From contig RFFC02000022.1 of NCBI GenBank assembly GCA_005518205.2, positions 1 through 64,000 on the forward strand: a DNA stretch of 64,000 nucleotides, given 5' to 3'. Source of the DNA: Hormoscilla sp. GUM202 (lineage in GTDB: Bacteria; Cyanobacteriota; Cyanobacteriia; Cyanobacteriales; Desertifilaceae). A program made the position numbers and the translations under genes. Positions 31,669 through 40,918 of this stretch are shown here, one piece after another. Under the pieces are notes generated by a model. It was not told where the DNA came from. It worked only from the letters and a program-made list of their open reading frames with translations, and made no database searches. Position 1 is the first letter of the stretch; each line of letters opens with the position of its first letter.

Positions 31669-34152
31669 TCAACACTCACTTTCGGAACCTTGGGAAGGCG
31701 TGCTTAATTGAATGGGAGGATACAGATCGATCGTTACCTTTTTAATCTCACCACCCGTGAACTCAAAGGGCGGTTTATATGTATCGCTCACCGGAGCCTG
31801 TAAATCCATACCCACATCCTGGGTATCGAACCCGAACCGACCCCCCGCAGAGGTTTTCTCGATCCGGTCTGAGGCCACTGAAGTAGTGAAATCATCGATA
31901 TACAGGCCACCCGTGCCACCACAGCCGTTTTGTTCTTCACAGAGACTGTCGTAGGCGAATACAAACTTGACTTTTACTTGACCTGTAGGCAGTGGCTCTG
32001 GAGATTCGATTCTGGTTCGATCGGTATTATAGTAGTTATATTCGTAAACCAGGTGATGCTCTGGGGTGACATAGAGGCTATAGCCTCCGATGGTTCCCCC
32101 ATTAGCTAAAATCACACCTTGAACTGCCTCGGGATTGGTAATGTTCAGGTCTGCAGTAATCTCGTAGGAGCGGTTGGCGATGCTCGGAGCAGCTCCCGAA
32201 GGCACGTGGATAGTCCCTTCGTAGAATTCAAAGTGGGTGCGATCGCCAATCACAGTCGGACGCGGTAGACCTATCCGCCCTACAAAGCGATCGTCCAGGG
32301 GATAGACGTCGTGTTTCCGAGCTTGCCAGTCAAACAGCCTCTTCAGAGCCTCTAGCTTTTCTGGATGATCGGCAGCCAGGTCATCATTCTGGGTAAAGTC
32401 TGCTTCCAAATCGAATAGTTCCCATTTATCGTCATCGAGCGGGGAAGTCTGATTGACGCACCAAGGAGCCTGATGGAAAGCAGAAGCCATCCAGCCATCG
32501 TGGTAAATAGCACGATGTGCTAACATTTCAAAATACTGAGTGTTTCGTGAAAATACTGCGTTTTCACCATCGATATCAAAGGTATCGGCAAAGCTAGCTC
32601 CTTCGATCGGTTTCTGGACAATGCCATTGTATTCCTCGGGAGCTTGAATGTCAAGCAGGTCCAACAGCGTCGGCGTAATATCAATGACATGGAGAAACTG
32701 ATCTCGCAGATCCTGTTGTCGTTCCCCCGTTGCCTGGATTCCATTAGGCCAGGAAATGACCATAGGATTGCGAGTGCCCCCAAAATAAGAGGCGACTTGC
32801 TTCGTCCAGCGGAACGGACTGTCCAGAGCCCAAGCCCAACCAACGGCATAGTGAGGATAAGTTTCCGGTCCGCCCCAGTCGTCCGCGCACTTCAGGTTTT
32901 CTTTGTTGCTCAGGGGAACACCGCTGAAGACGCTGTATTCGTTACAAGTGCCGAAGAAACTGCCTTCTGCACTGGAGCCGTTGTCGCCGACGATGTAGAC
33001 GATCAGGGTGTTGTCTTTTTCGCCCAATTCATCAATGGCATCGATCACCCGACCAATTTCTACATCCGCGTATTCCAGGAAGCCCGCATAGGTTTGCATT
33101 TGTGTTGTCAACAACTTCCTTACCCCAGGCTGGTCAAACTGCTCGTCATCCCAGGCAGGAATTTCTTTGGGCCGTTTGGTACATTTTGCGTTTCCGGGAA
33201 TCACACCCAGTTTCTTTTGATTGGCACAGATGGCTGCCTGTTCTGCATCCCAACCATCTACAAACATCCCATTTTCAGCTCCTGCTGCGGAGGCACGTTC
33301 TCCACCCGCTTTGTACTTGTCTATATATTCTGCCGGAGGCTGGTGGGGAGCATGGGCAGCACCAGGCGCAAAATAGAGAAAGAAGGGAGTGTCTGGAGAC
33401 ATGGAGTGGTTGTAGCGCACCCAGTCAATGGCTTTGTCAGCCAGGTCGTGGGTGAAGTTGTAGCCGTCTTCAGGATAGGCTGGTTGATCGACCGGGTTCC
33501 GGTTTTCGTATAATGTGGGATACCATTGGTCGGTGTCACCACCGATGAAGCCGTAGAAATAGTTGAAGCCAAGGTCGTTGGGCCAACGATCGAACGGACC
33601 CATAAGGCTGGTTTGGTTATCGGGTACGTTATGGTTTTTTCCAAACCAACTGGTGGCGTAGCCGTTGGCCTGCAAGATTTGGGCAATGGTGGCCGTGCTT
33701 TGGGGAATTAGCCCGCTATAACCGGGGAAGCCGGTGCTCGTTTCTTGAAGCGAACCAGAGGCTGCACTGTGGTGGTTGCGCCCGGTTAATAGGGCGGCGC
33801 GGGTGGCCGAGCAGATGGATGTAGTGTGGAAGCGGTTGTAGCTCAAGCCATTGGACGCCAAATCCTCGAGGGTGGGGGTGTATACCGGTCCTCCGAAGGC
33901 TGACGTTGCGCCAAAACCAACGTCATCCAGCAGCACCAGCATGATATTGGGTGCGTTTGGTGGGGGGGCGTTTTGCCACCCGAGGAATAGATCTTCATCC
34001 GCCGTTGAACCCCTGTATGTTTTCCGAATGGTGCCATTAAATTCATTATCGGGGAGGGGCAGGTTCTCTGCCCGGGCGGGGGCAGTCCCCAGGAAGAGGG
34101 AGATGGCGATCGCCACTGCCACCACGACCCTCCAAATACGGTTCAAACTCAT
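31669..34152 (-). CDS. Secreted type I sulfatase (arylsulfatase)
   Basis: Hydrolyses sulfate esters; periplasmic or extracellular. Signal peptide: basic NRIWR, then VVVAVAIAISLFLG, cleavage probably near TAPARA. Metal ligands are in IMLVLLDDVGFG (~79-80), and the formylglycine motif CSATR lies near residue 117 with LLTGR following, so the Cys-type activation site is complete. PDTPFFLYFAPGAAHAPHQPP and YIVGDNGSSAEG carry further active-site residues. The ~300 C-terminal residues add a beta-rich domain (RIGLPRPTVIGDRTHFEFYEG...). The start was set at 34152 because AAGGAGG lies 10 bases upstream; a TTG start 9 bases earlier is possible. The substrate is unknown. It is not clearly linked to the MAA cluster. 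Confidence 0.92.
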   Translation of the reverse strand: MSLNRIWRVVVAVAIAISLFLGTAPARAENLPLPDNEFNGTIRKTYRGSTADEDLFLGWQNAPPPNAPNIMLVLLDDVGFGATSAFGGPVYTPTLEDLASNGLSYNRFHTTSICSATRAALLTGRNHHSAASGSLQETSTGFPGYSGLIPQSTATIAQILQANGYATSWFGKNHNVPDNQTSLMGPFDRWPNDLGFNYFYGFIGGDTDQWYPTLYENRNPVDQPAYPEDGYNFTHDLADKAIDWVRYNHSMSPDTPFFLYFAPGAAHAPHQPPAEYIDKYKAGGERASAAGAENGMFVDGWDAEQAAICANQKKLGVIPGNAKCTKRPKEIPAWDDEQFDQPGVRKLLTTQMQTYAGFLEYADVEIGRVIDAIDELGEKDNTLIVYIVGDNGSSAEGSFFGTCNEYSVFSGVPLSNKENLKCADDWGGPETYPHYAVGWAWALDSPFRWTKQVASYFGGTRNPMVISWPNGIQATGERQQDLRDQFLHVIDITPTLLDLLDIQAPEEYNGIVQKPIEGASFADTFDIDGENAVFSRNTQYFEMLAHRAIYHDGWMASAFHQAPWCVNQTSPLDDDKWELFDLEADFTQNDDLAADHPEKLEALKRLFDWQARKHDVYPLDDRFVGRIGLPRPTVIGDRTHFEFYEGTIHVPSGAAPSIANRSYEITADLNITNPEAVQGVILANGGTIGGYSLYVTPEHHLVYEYNYYNTDRTRIESPEPLPTGQVKVKFVFAYDSLCEEQNGCGGTGGLYIDDFTTSVASDRIEKTSAGGRFGFDTQDVGMDLQAPVSDTYKPPFEFTGGEIKKVTIDLYPPIQLSTPSQGSESEC

Positions 34153-34161
34153 TCTCAGCAA

Positions 34162-34539
34162 ACCTCCTTACATTTGCATCTACGGTTTTTTTGCAAGAGA
34201 CCGGGATCTCTGGTCTGTTATCGACATGGTCAATCCTATAATGCTAGATGCAAAAAGTCAAGTTTGTTATATAGTGAGTCTAAATCATTTGTGCAAATTC
34301 TCTGGGGGTCAAATAACGGTGATCGAGTTTTGCCCTGCGATGGTTTGAGCCAAAAAGCCCGTTGAACAACTTATGAACGACTTGCTATAATACTTTACAA
34401 ATAAAGTTTGGCGTAAAAATTTTTATCTTGTTGCAACTTGAGTTATTTTAGCATAAGTATTCGTTAGTCCAGGACAGGAGGCAGAGCCTCAAATAAGCGT
34501 GACCAGGGAGACCCCGGTCACGAGGCAATCGCTACTCAG
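34162..34539. other. AT-rich intergenic region
   Basis: No gene. It holds the sulfatase leader with a palindrome AGACCGGGATCTCTGGTCT (about 34198-34216) and AT-rich DNA around 34370-34450. A GACCAGGGAGACCCCGGTC-type inverted repeat lies at about 34500-34520. Confidence 0.45.
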
Positions 34540-35065
34540 CTACTTAAAAATACTGGTCACCCGACCCAGGATACGATCGATGGATACGGCACCAAACGAT
34601 CGACTATCCGTACTCTGGGCAGGATTATCTCCCATCAGGTGGCAGTATCGATCGCCCGACACGGCGGCAACTCGCTTAATCAAACGCAAGGCAGGCCGGG
34701 CGGGGTGGCAGGCGATCACAATCTCTCCGGGCCGGGGCAATCTGCTACGATAGGCCCGAGGGTTGACCAGCACTTCATCACCTGGAAGCAAAAGTGGCAG
34801 CATCGAGAGGCCAGTAACCCGGAAGATGCAGCTCAACGGGCACATATAGCTTTGGGCTGTCGCGATTACTCCCTGTATGACTTCTGAGTGCATGCCGAAA
34901 CCAACGAGCCGTATATGCTGGAGGCGGGCTTGTTTTGGTCTTTTGGCAATATTAGCATGATCTCGCGAATGCTCCAGGCAGATGGGCAAAATTTGGAGGA
35001 TTGGCATCGTCGTTGTGGAGTTCGGCGGCGAGGCGGACTCGTGTGGCTTGTGGTGCAACGAGAGT
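34540..35065 (-). pseudogene. Chimeric relic: sodX copy fused to mysD 3' end
   Basis: Bases 34540-34823 (minus) are ~93% identical to the sodX protease gene at 40556-40830 (FRVTGLSMLPLLLPGDEVLVNPRAY...). At ~34824 the sequence switches to the 3' end of mysD on the plus strand (AHIALGCRDYSLYDF, stop, VHAETNEPYMLEAGLFWSF), matching 22630-22860. A 172-codon open frame runs through both, using the antisense of mysD as a 78-residue leader for SodX. The proposed N-terminus has no family support, so a working protein is unlikely. It shows that a second mysD copy once stood here. Confidence 0.8.
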
Positions 35066-35185
35066 ATAGATAAGCCTCCGGCGCTGGCGAGCTTTGTCGC
35101 ATGACCGGTAGTAACATGTTTCTGGGGAGGGAAGAGGATCTGGAATCCCCTCGACCTCTAATATTATTTCTGTCGCTACCGGTGA
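35059..35185. repeat. Direct repeat, unit 1 (~125 bp)
   Basis: Begins GAGAGTATAGATAAGCCTCC and contains GACCGGTAGTAACATGTTTCTGGGG. Repeated with small changes at 35392-35515. Its two ends (CTACCGG / CCGGTAG) make it partly palindromic. No gene in the gap between. Confidence 0.7.
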
Positions 35186-35391
35186 TTTATGAGCGCGGAC
35201 CATGCTACTACGGGGGTTACGGGGCTGCACACCGATCATTTGCTTAAATTTTGAAATATTTTGTTGCAAAAGTTTACGTGCTTGGGAGATATTCTGGGTT
35301 TTTTCTGCTAATACGGTTAGAGAAGTCCTTTATAAGGAATATTGAGCGAATAGACAGGAAAAAAATGCTTCTTATTGGCAGATATTACCAA

Positions 35392-35515
35392 CGAGAGTAT
35401 AGATAGACCTCCGGCGAGCCTTGTCACACGACCGGTAGTAACATGTTTTCTGGGGAGGTGAAGAGGATCTGGAATACCCCCCATCTCTAATTATCCAATA
35501 GTCGCTATCGGTGGT
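35392..35515. repeat. Direct repeat, unit 2 (~125 bp)
   Basis: Second copy of the repeat at 35059-35185 (GAGAGTATAGATAGACCTCC ... GACCGGTAGTAACATG). Function unknown; the pair flanks about 200 bases without a gene. Confidence 0.7.
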
Positions 35516-35602
35516 TTCCTTCCGGTCACGGGCGATGCTAGGTCGAAAAGGTGGCAGCACACTAGCTGTTGGGCGCATCCAAGTTTTGGGGGAGTACCAA
35601 AA

Positions 35603-36019
35603 ATGAGGCATCTCCAGATGCCCCATCAGCTCGCTCGCTCCCGCCGCCGCCCCCCTCCCCGGTGGGACCTCCCGAACCTCCCACACCCCCAATCTCTGGA
35701 GCACCCAGTGCTTGGTGGTGCGGAAAGCTACGACATCCGCTTTTTTGAAAACCGTACCATTGGTATCAATAAAAAAGCTCAGGAAGCTATCGCTGAAGTA
35801 GTGCGTGCTCTACACATATTGAAAAAACCTCTGTTAATTTTGAAAGGTGACTTCATTGGCTCAGCTAACAACGAGTGCATTCATAACAAGGATGTGGTAC
35901 ATATAGGTAACGAAAAAGCTGTTTATAATCGCTGGCTTATGAAGACTGTAAATGTTAAATCACTTGATGCTCACAAGACTCATATGCGCAATGGTGAAAT
36001 TAGAATCGTTGATGGTTAG
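35603..36019 (+). CDS. Hypothetical protein before NRPS 2
   Basis: Not recognised. The first ~35 residues of the open frame are Arg/Pro-rich and probably not coding. From about residue 36 (GGAESYDIRFFENRTIGINKKAQEAIAEVVRALHILKKPLLILKGDFIGSA) the sequence looks like a folded alpha/beta protein of about 100 residues. The true start is unclear; a GTG near 35708 is possible. It precedes the A-T-C NRPS by 143 bases on the same strand and shares its lower HIP1 density, so the two may have arrived together. Confidence 0.45.
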   Translation: MRHLQMPHQLARSRRRPPPRWDLPNLPHPQSLEHPVLGGAESYDIRFFENRTIGINKKAQEAIAEVVRALHILKKPLLILKGDFIGSANNECIHNKDVVHIGNEKAVYNRWLMKTVNVKSLDAHKTHMRNGEIRIVDG

Positions 36020-36162
36020 TGCTACAGCAAGCAGTCATGAATGTGAGGTCTAAATCCCTGTGAACCCATACTATTTTAAAATCCTTTCACAATCAGAGCT
36101 GTTTGCTGTACGAACCAGTATGTTTTCGGTTTGGTAGAATTTGAAATGAAATCCTGCGAAAT

Positions 36163-39100
36163 ATGAATGAATTCGTCACACACTTTGATTTGCGAAATTA
36201 CTTGTTCGCTGGTGCGCTGCAGAACCCTGCAGTCGAATACGGCAATGACGCGATCGCATACAAGAATATTATAGAGCGCATCGAGCAACGTACTAAGGCA
36301 TTTATTCCTTTCCTTAAGACTGGAGACATAGTCGCCATAAATCGGCCGAAATCTCCTGAATATGTCGTTGATTTCCTTTCGGTTCTATTTTGCGGCGGCA
36401 TTGTAATGCCGATCGACGGTGCTCTGCCAGCATATCGGCGCTCTCAAATGGTAAATATTGTCAGGCCGCGTGTCCTAATTGCTGCTGATGGGAATATTAC
36501 GCAAAACAGAAGCGTTCAACCATCGGCTGTTCCAATGAACGGGCCGTGTCCGGAGGGTAGTGCGAATAGCGCGCCCAGAGGACACGGTAGACGAGCAGCT
36601 TACGTTTTTTTTACTTCTGGAAGCACCGGTCGGCCCAAGGCAATTTTAGGATCTTTGGATGGGCTAGTCGAGTTTATCCGCTGGCAAGGAAAAGAGTTCA
36701 AGATTGGTCCAGCAGATCGCGTGTCATTTCTAACTGGGCTTGGGTTCGACGTATCTCTACGCGATATCTTACTCCCCCTTATGCATGGTGCAACGCTTGT
36801 TATTCCAAGTGAGAATGATTTAGCGAGTCCTCAAAGCACTGTTGCCTGGCTTGTGGAACGCGGGATCACAAGGACTCATGCCGTTCCATCCGTCGCTCGA
36901 ATATGGGCACGCGCTCAGCAAGATGATAGACTTGCTCTAAAAACGCTGTTTTTAGCTGGGGAAAAGCTCTTAGCTGTCGCTGTCGATGAGCTTCGCCAGG
37001 CTTTTCCTAACATCACAGAGTTCGTGAATCTGTATGGGCCGACCGAAACTACCCTAGCCAAGTTCTTTTTTCGTGTGAAACCCGAGATCGATTACCCTAA
37101 CGGAGAAATTCCAGTAGGTTTACCTATACCTGGAGCTGATTTCAGACTTTCTGGGAATGGTGAGGTAGGAGAAATCGTCATCTCTACGCCACATGCAAGT
37201 TTCGGGTATATAGGTGCTTCTGAAGAGGAGAATAGTCGGTTCACTGTCGCCGATGGACTGACAACATATTACACTGGTGACTTGGGACGCATCACTAATC
37301 AGGGTGAGTTGGTCGTCGTCGGACGGATTGACGATGAATTGAAGGTTAACGGAGTTCGCGTGCATCCTACGGAGGTGGAGTGTGCACTCAGTCGTCTTGA
37401 CATGATCGATGATGTTGCAGTAGTTGGTGTCAAGCTAACTGAAGACAGCGAGTCTCGACTCGCTGCATTTTGGACCGCGAAAGCAGAAGTTGACACCTGT
37501 GCAGCAGATGCACCACGCTCAGACGCTCTGACATATCTGCCGCAAGCTATCGTGCCGACTATCTGGCGGCTGTTAGACTCGTTGCCGCAAAACGCTAACG
37601 GCAAAATCGACCGCGCCTCTCTTCAAAAACATCTTTACCAGAGCACTACAACTACTCAAGCGCCAGTCACCGATACTGAGAAATGGGTGCTGGACGCTGT
37701 TGCGAACATTTTGTCAATCCCGACGCCAGGGATCGAAGACAACGTTTTTGCATTGGGTTGCACATCCCTGCATATCGCCTTTCTGATTGGTAGAATCGAA
37801 GATGACCTGAAAAAATCGCTCGATTTCTCTGATTTGTTCAGAACCTCCGTCCTGAAAGATATCGCTGCGACGATCGACGCTGCGCCTGCAAAAGAAGTTT
37901 TCCACATCCCTCCCATCGGGGAGAAAAATCGGTATCATATGTCGCCACAGCAGCGCCGCTGGTGGAACATATACATGCCTAAAGGAAACCGCTCTTGGGC
38001 AACAATGGTACGAGTTGTTCGATTTGATAAGCTAGTTGAAGCGAACACAGTGCGTGAGGCACTCTTCAAACTTGTCGTTCAGCAGGACTCGATGGGCCTT
38101 TGGTTTGATGAAAGCGGCCCTGACATAATGCTCGCGAAAGTGGTTTGTCCCTCACTAGCAGATATCGACGTCGCACAACACGATCTTTCATCCCTGTCGC
38201 AGCAAGACGCCGACAGCGCACTGAATGACATTCGGCTCCGTGTTGCTAATAGTGAGATTGATACTGGCAAGTGGCCACTGTTTCGCGTGCATCTCGTTGC
38301 CCTTCCTGACCAAAAATCCACTGTAATTTTCGCGATTCACCACATGGTCAGCGATGGCTTCTCAATGGGGTTGATTGAAAACGCTCTTCACTGCGCAGTG
38401 GCCGGCAACGATCCGAAAAGGCAAAAGCTGGCGTTCAACTACTTGGATTATGCAGCCTGGGCTACCGATCGCGAACTTCATACCTTCGGTGATGGATCGC
38501 CAGCAAAAGACTATTGGCAGGATCTGTTTAGAGCGCCCTATAAAAAACACATCTTCCCAGAGCTTTGGCATGGGCCCGATGGCGATCGAGGGCAGGGATA
38601 CTGCCGTGAAGTTCCACAAACGTTACGCGCGGCTATTACGAAGCTTTCCCGGCAAGAGCACGTGACGGAATTCAGCATTTATTTGGCCGCTAAGATGCTT
38701 GCCTGGCATCATCTTTTGAAGCAGGAAGATCTGGTGATTGGTACCCCAGCTGCCGGATGCGATATTCCAGGCACACAGGAGCTGATCGGGAATTTTATTT
38801 CACTGGTATGTATTCGCAGCCGATTACAAAAAGGTTTGTCTCACATCGAATATGTAAGACAAATTATGCACTCGGTGGCGCTGGGTATGACTCACCAAAA
38901 TTATCAGTACGACACTCTAGTAAAAGATATCGGCATGGAATTTGAGCAAGCACGGTTTCCACTCACGACGATCTTTATCAGTTATTTGAATTTTGAAGCC
39001 ATGCGGTCCACCCCCTTGTGTCACAGGGAACTTGGCTTCTCAGACCTGGGTTTCGCCGTGAAATTTGACTTGATGTCATATGTGCGGGAACACAAGGATG

Positions 39101-39213
39101 CGACCAGTCTCCAAGTTCAGTATCGCAATAATCTCTTTGAAAAGCCCAAGGTTGAAGAATTTGTTGATACCTGGCTGTCTGAATTGGCTCGAGTCACAGC
39201 TTCAGAGAGATGA
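36163..39213 (+). CDS. Nonribosomal peptide synthetase A-T-C
   Basis: Residues ~1-480 are an adenylation domain: YVFFTSGSTGRPKAILGS, GFDVSLRDILLPL, NLYGPTETTLAKFF, YYTGDLGRITNQGELVVVGRIDDELKVNGVRVHPTEVE, LPQNANGKIDR. Residues ~500-570 are a carrier domain (DNVFALGCTSLHIAF, Ser about 538). Residues ~585-1010 are a condensation domain with an intact HHMVSDG motif (~725). There is no thioesterase. The order A-T-C, with C last, suggests that the enzyme loads an amino acid and condenses it with a partner supplied by another protein. The specificity positions I can extract (D V R H F A L L A K) match no code I know. Few HIP1 sites and different codon use hint at acquisition by transfer. An EamA exporter follows. 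Confidence 0.9.
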   Translation: MNEFVTHFDLRNYLFAGALQNPAVEYGNDAIAYKNIIERIEQRTKAFIPFLKTGDIVAINRPKSPEYVVDFLSVLFCGGIVMPIDGALPAYRRSQMVNIVRPRVLIAADGNITQNRSVQPSAVPMNGPCPEGSANSAPRGHGRRAAYVFFTSGSTGRPKAILGSLDGLVEFIRWQGKEFKIGPADRVSFLTGLGFDVSLRDILLPLMHGATLVIPSENDLASPQSTVAWLVERGITRTHAVPSVARIWARAQQDDRLALKTLFLAGEKLLAVAVDELRQAFPNITEFVNLYGPTETTLAKFFFRVKPEIDYPNGEIPVGLPIPGADFRLSGNGEVGEIVISTPHASFGYIGASEEENSRFTVADGLTTYYTGDLGRITNQGELVVVGRIDDELKVNGVRVHPTEVECALSRLDMIDDVAVVGVKLTEDSESRLAAFWTAKAEVDTCAADAPRSDALTYLPQAIVPTIWRLLDSLPQNANGKIDRASLQKHLYQSTTTTQAPVTDTEKWVLDAVANILSIPTPGIEDNVFALGCTSLHIAFLIGRIEDDLKKSLDFSDLFRTSVLKDIAATIDAAPAKEVFHIPPIGEKNRYHMSPQQRRWWNIYMPKGNRSWATMVRVVRFDKLVEANTVREALFKLVVQQDSMGLWFDESGPDIMLAKVVCPSLADIDVAQHDLSSLSQQDADSALNDIRLRVANSEIDTGKWPLFRVHLVALPDQKSTVIFAIHHMVSDGFSMGLIENALHCAVAGNDPKRQKLAFNYLDYAAWATDRELHTFGDGSPAKDYWQDLFRAPYKKHIFPELWHGPDGDRGQGYCREVPQTLRAAITKLSRQEHVTEFSIYLAAKMLAWHHLLKQEDLVIGTPAAGCDIPGTQELIGNFISLVCIRSRLQKGLSHIEYVRQIMHSVALGMTHQNYQYDTLVKDIGMEFEQARFPLTTIFISYLNFEAMRSTPLCHRELGFSDLGFAVKFDLMSYVREHKDATSLQVQYRNNLFEKPKVEEFVDTWLSELARVTASER

Positions 39214-39365
39214 GGGGATACGAGCAAGATACGTGTAAAATAGTGCCACCTCTCCGGAAAGCCTTTCCCAGACTGACTTTTAGATTACTCAATAACTGAT
39301 GACACGTCCCCCCTTTTTCTCCAGAAAGCTTAATCTACTGAATCTTTTGTGCACGGGTACAGATT

Positions 39366-40256
39366 ATGTTTCCATATGCTGGCGAAGGCTTTGCGCTTGC
39401 GGCAGCCCTTTGTTGGGCAATTGGCCCCCTTATCGCCTATCGTGGCGTCGAAGCGCTGGGAACTTTTCGTTTCTCGATGTTTCGCTTCGCTCTGTCTGCC
39501 ACTTCACTCTTTATCTTAGCAGCAACTTTAGAGTCGCTTGACTTTTCTAACACGCGTACGGTCCTACTCTTAACTATTTCGGGTATTGTAGGCATCGCAT
39601 TTGGTGAAGCATGTCTCTTTCAGGCAGTTTATTTTCTCGGGCCTCGCATCGCCTCTATCATCTTTTCTTTGCACGCACCACTGACGGCGTTCGTCGGCGC
39701 GGCAATTTTTAGTGAAACAATCTCAGCCGTTGCGCTCAGCGGCATATTACTCTCGTTCGGCGGTGTTTACATGGCAATTTTCTTTCGCTCTCAGTCAGAG
39801 GTGTCCGGCGGCGAGTGGTATAAACCTAGTAAGAATACGGGCGGACTTCTACTCGTTGGACTAGCTGTTATCTTTCAGATAATAGGAGCGCTTCTGTCAA
39901 AAGAAGTAATGTCTAATACTTCGCCTTTTTTTGCATCATTTCTTCGTACGGCTAGTGCGACCGTTGCTTTTGCACCAATCTTCATCACTTTGCGTGAGCG
40001 GAAGCGACTAGTGCAACTCAGTGACTTGAAATTTGTGGCATTGAGTGCGTTGGTCAGCACTATTGGCGGTATGACGTTTTTATTAGCAGCATTTGCCAAT
40101 ACCGAGATTTTCCGTGCAGTTGTACTTGCCTCTTTATCACCAGTCCAATACATTATAATTATGTCGATATGGCGTAGAGAAAACTTCCCTTTAGGTGCGT
40201 GGATTGGCACCTTTGTAACCCTAGTTGGCGTCGTAATGACCATAGGAAGTGCATGA
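39366..40256 (+). CDS. EamA/DMT-family exporter (copy 3)
   Basis: 296 residues, ten hydrophobic segments in two EamA repeats (EGFALAAALCWAIGPLIAYRGVEALGTFRFSMFRF; GGLLLVGLAVIFQIIGALLSKEVMSNTSPFFASFLRTASATVAF; ASLSPVQYIIIMSIWRREN). It is not closely related to the two EamA genes of the MAA cluster. It starts 152 bases after the A-T-C NRPS, same strand, with similar base use, so it probably exports that NRPS's product or a related compound. Confidence 0.87.
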   Translation: MFPYAGEGFALAAALCWAIGPLIAYRGVEALGTFRFSMFRFALSATSLFILAATLESLDFSNTRTVLLLTISGIVGIAFGEACLFQAVYFLGPRIASIIFSLHAPLTAFVGAAIFSETISAVALSGILLSFGGVYMAIFFRSQSEVSGGEWYKPSKNTGGLLLVGLAVIFQIIGALLSKEVMSNTSPFFASFLRTASATVAFAPIFITLRERKRLVQLSDLKFVALSALVSTIGGMTFLLAAFANTEIFRAVVLASLSPVQYIIIMSIWRRENFPLGAWIGTFVTLVGVVMTIGSA

Positions 40257-40327
40257 GTGACACCTAACATAATCTCTCACCACTCATGAATTCATGGAAA
40301 AAGTGCTGCTCATTCTGATGCTGGCAT

Positions 40328-40431
40328 GGACTTATTCTTGGCAAGAATAAGCTTAAAGTGAGAGAGAATAGACTTATTCTTGGTAAGAATGGACTTATTC
40401 TTGGCGAGAATAGACTTATTCTCGGTCAAGC
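40328..40431. repeat. 21-bp tandem repeats
   Basis: Four copies of RGACTTATTCTTGGYRAGAAT; the last three are exactly 21 bases apart (40368, 40389, 40410) and the first is offset. The repeats contain an inverted TTCTTGGCAAGAA core. No gene overlaps. They lie between the convergent EamA and sodX genes. Confidence 0.75.
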
Positions 40432-40555
40432 TGCGTTGGCCAGAGTTACGACTGGTAATGTAACTGAAATTTGAGAAACCCGGTTTTTTCTATACGCAGT
40501 GCCGCACGCTGCGTGCTCGCGACGCCGGAGCGCTAGAAACCGGGTTTCTGGGCAT

Positions 40556-40873
40556 CTACTTAAAAACACTGGTCGCCCGACCCAGGATATTATCAATGGA
40601 TACAGCACCAAACGATCGACTATCCGTACTCTGGGCAGGATTATCTCCGATCAGCAGGCAGTGTCGATCGCCCGACATGGCGGCAACTCGCTTAATCAAA
40701 CGCAAGGCAGGCCGGGCGGGGTGGCAGGCGACCACAATATCTCCGGGCCGGGGCAATCTGCTACGATAGGCCCGAGGGTTGACCAGCACTTCATCACCTG
40801 GAAGCAAAAGTGGCAGCATCGAGAGGCCAGTAACCCGGAATCTGCGGCGCTGACGCAGCAACCACAGCAACAA
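40556..40873 (-). CDS. sodX: Signal-peptidase-like NiSOD maturation protease (SodX)
   Basis: S26-type peptidase expected to remove the N-terminal leader of pro-SodN so that the nickel hook can form. FRVTGLSMLPLLLPGDEVLVNPRAYR carries the catalytic Ser (in GLSMLP), and LRLIKRVAAMSGD the catalytic Lys; IGDNPAQSTDSRSFG is the last conserved box. About 105 residues, typical. No ATG fits: the frame begins TTG at 40873, shortly downstream of an in-frame stop, so the start may be TTG or CTG, or there is a small lesion. It lies downstream of sodN on the same strand. A second, truncated copy is at 34540. Confidence 0.85.
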   Translation of the reverse strand: MLLWLLRQRRRFRVTGLSMLPLLLPGDEVLVNPRAYRSRLPRPGDIVVACHPARPALRLIKRVAAMSGDRHCLLIGDNPAQSTDSRSFGAVSIDNILGRATSVFK

Positions 40874-40918
40874 TTCGCCAATGCCGCTATCCGCCAGGGG
40901 TTGACAGGTATCTGGGGT

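Noticed and set aside
32644..33513. 289-codon plus-strand frame
   Set aside because: Antisense shadow of the sulfatase gene; the sulfatase frame carries all catalytic motifs.
34888..35073. Possible functional short mysD
   Set aside because: Only the last ~75 codons remain, with an internal stop; there is no ATP-binding region.
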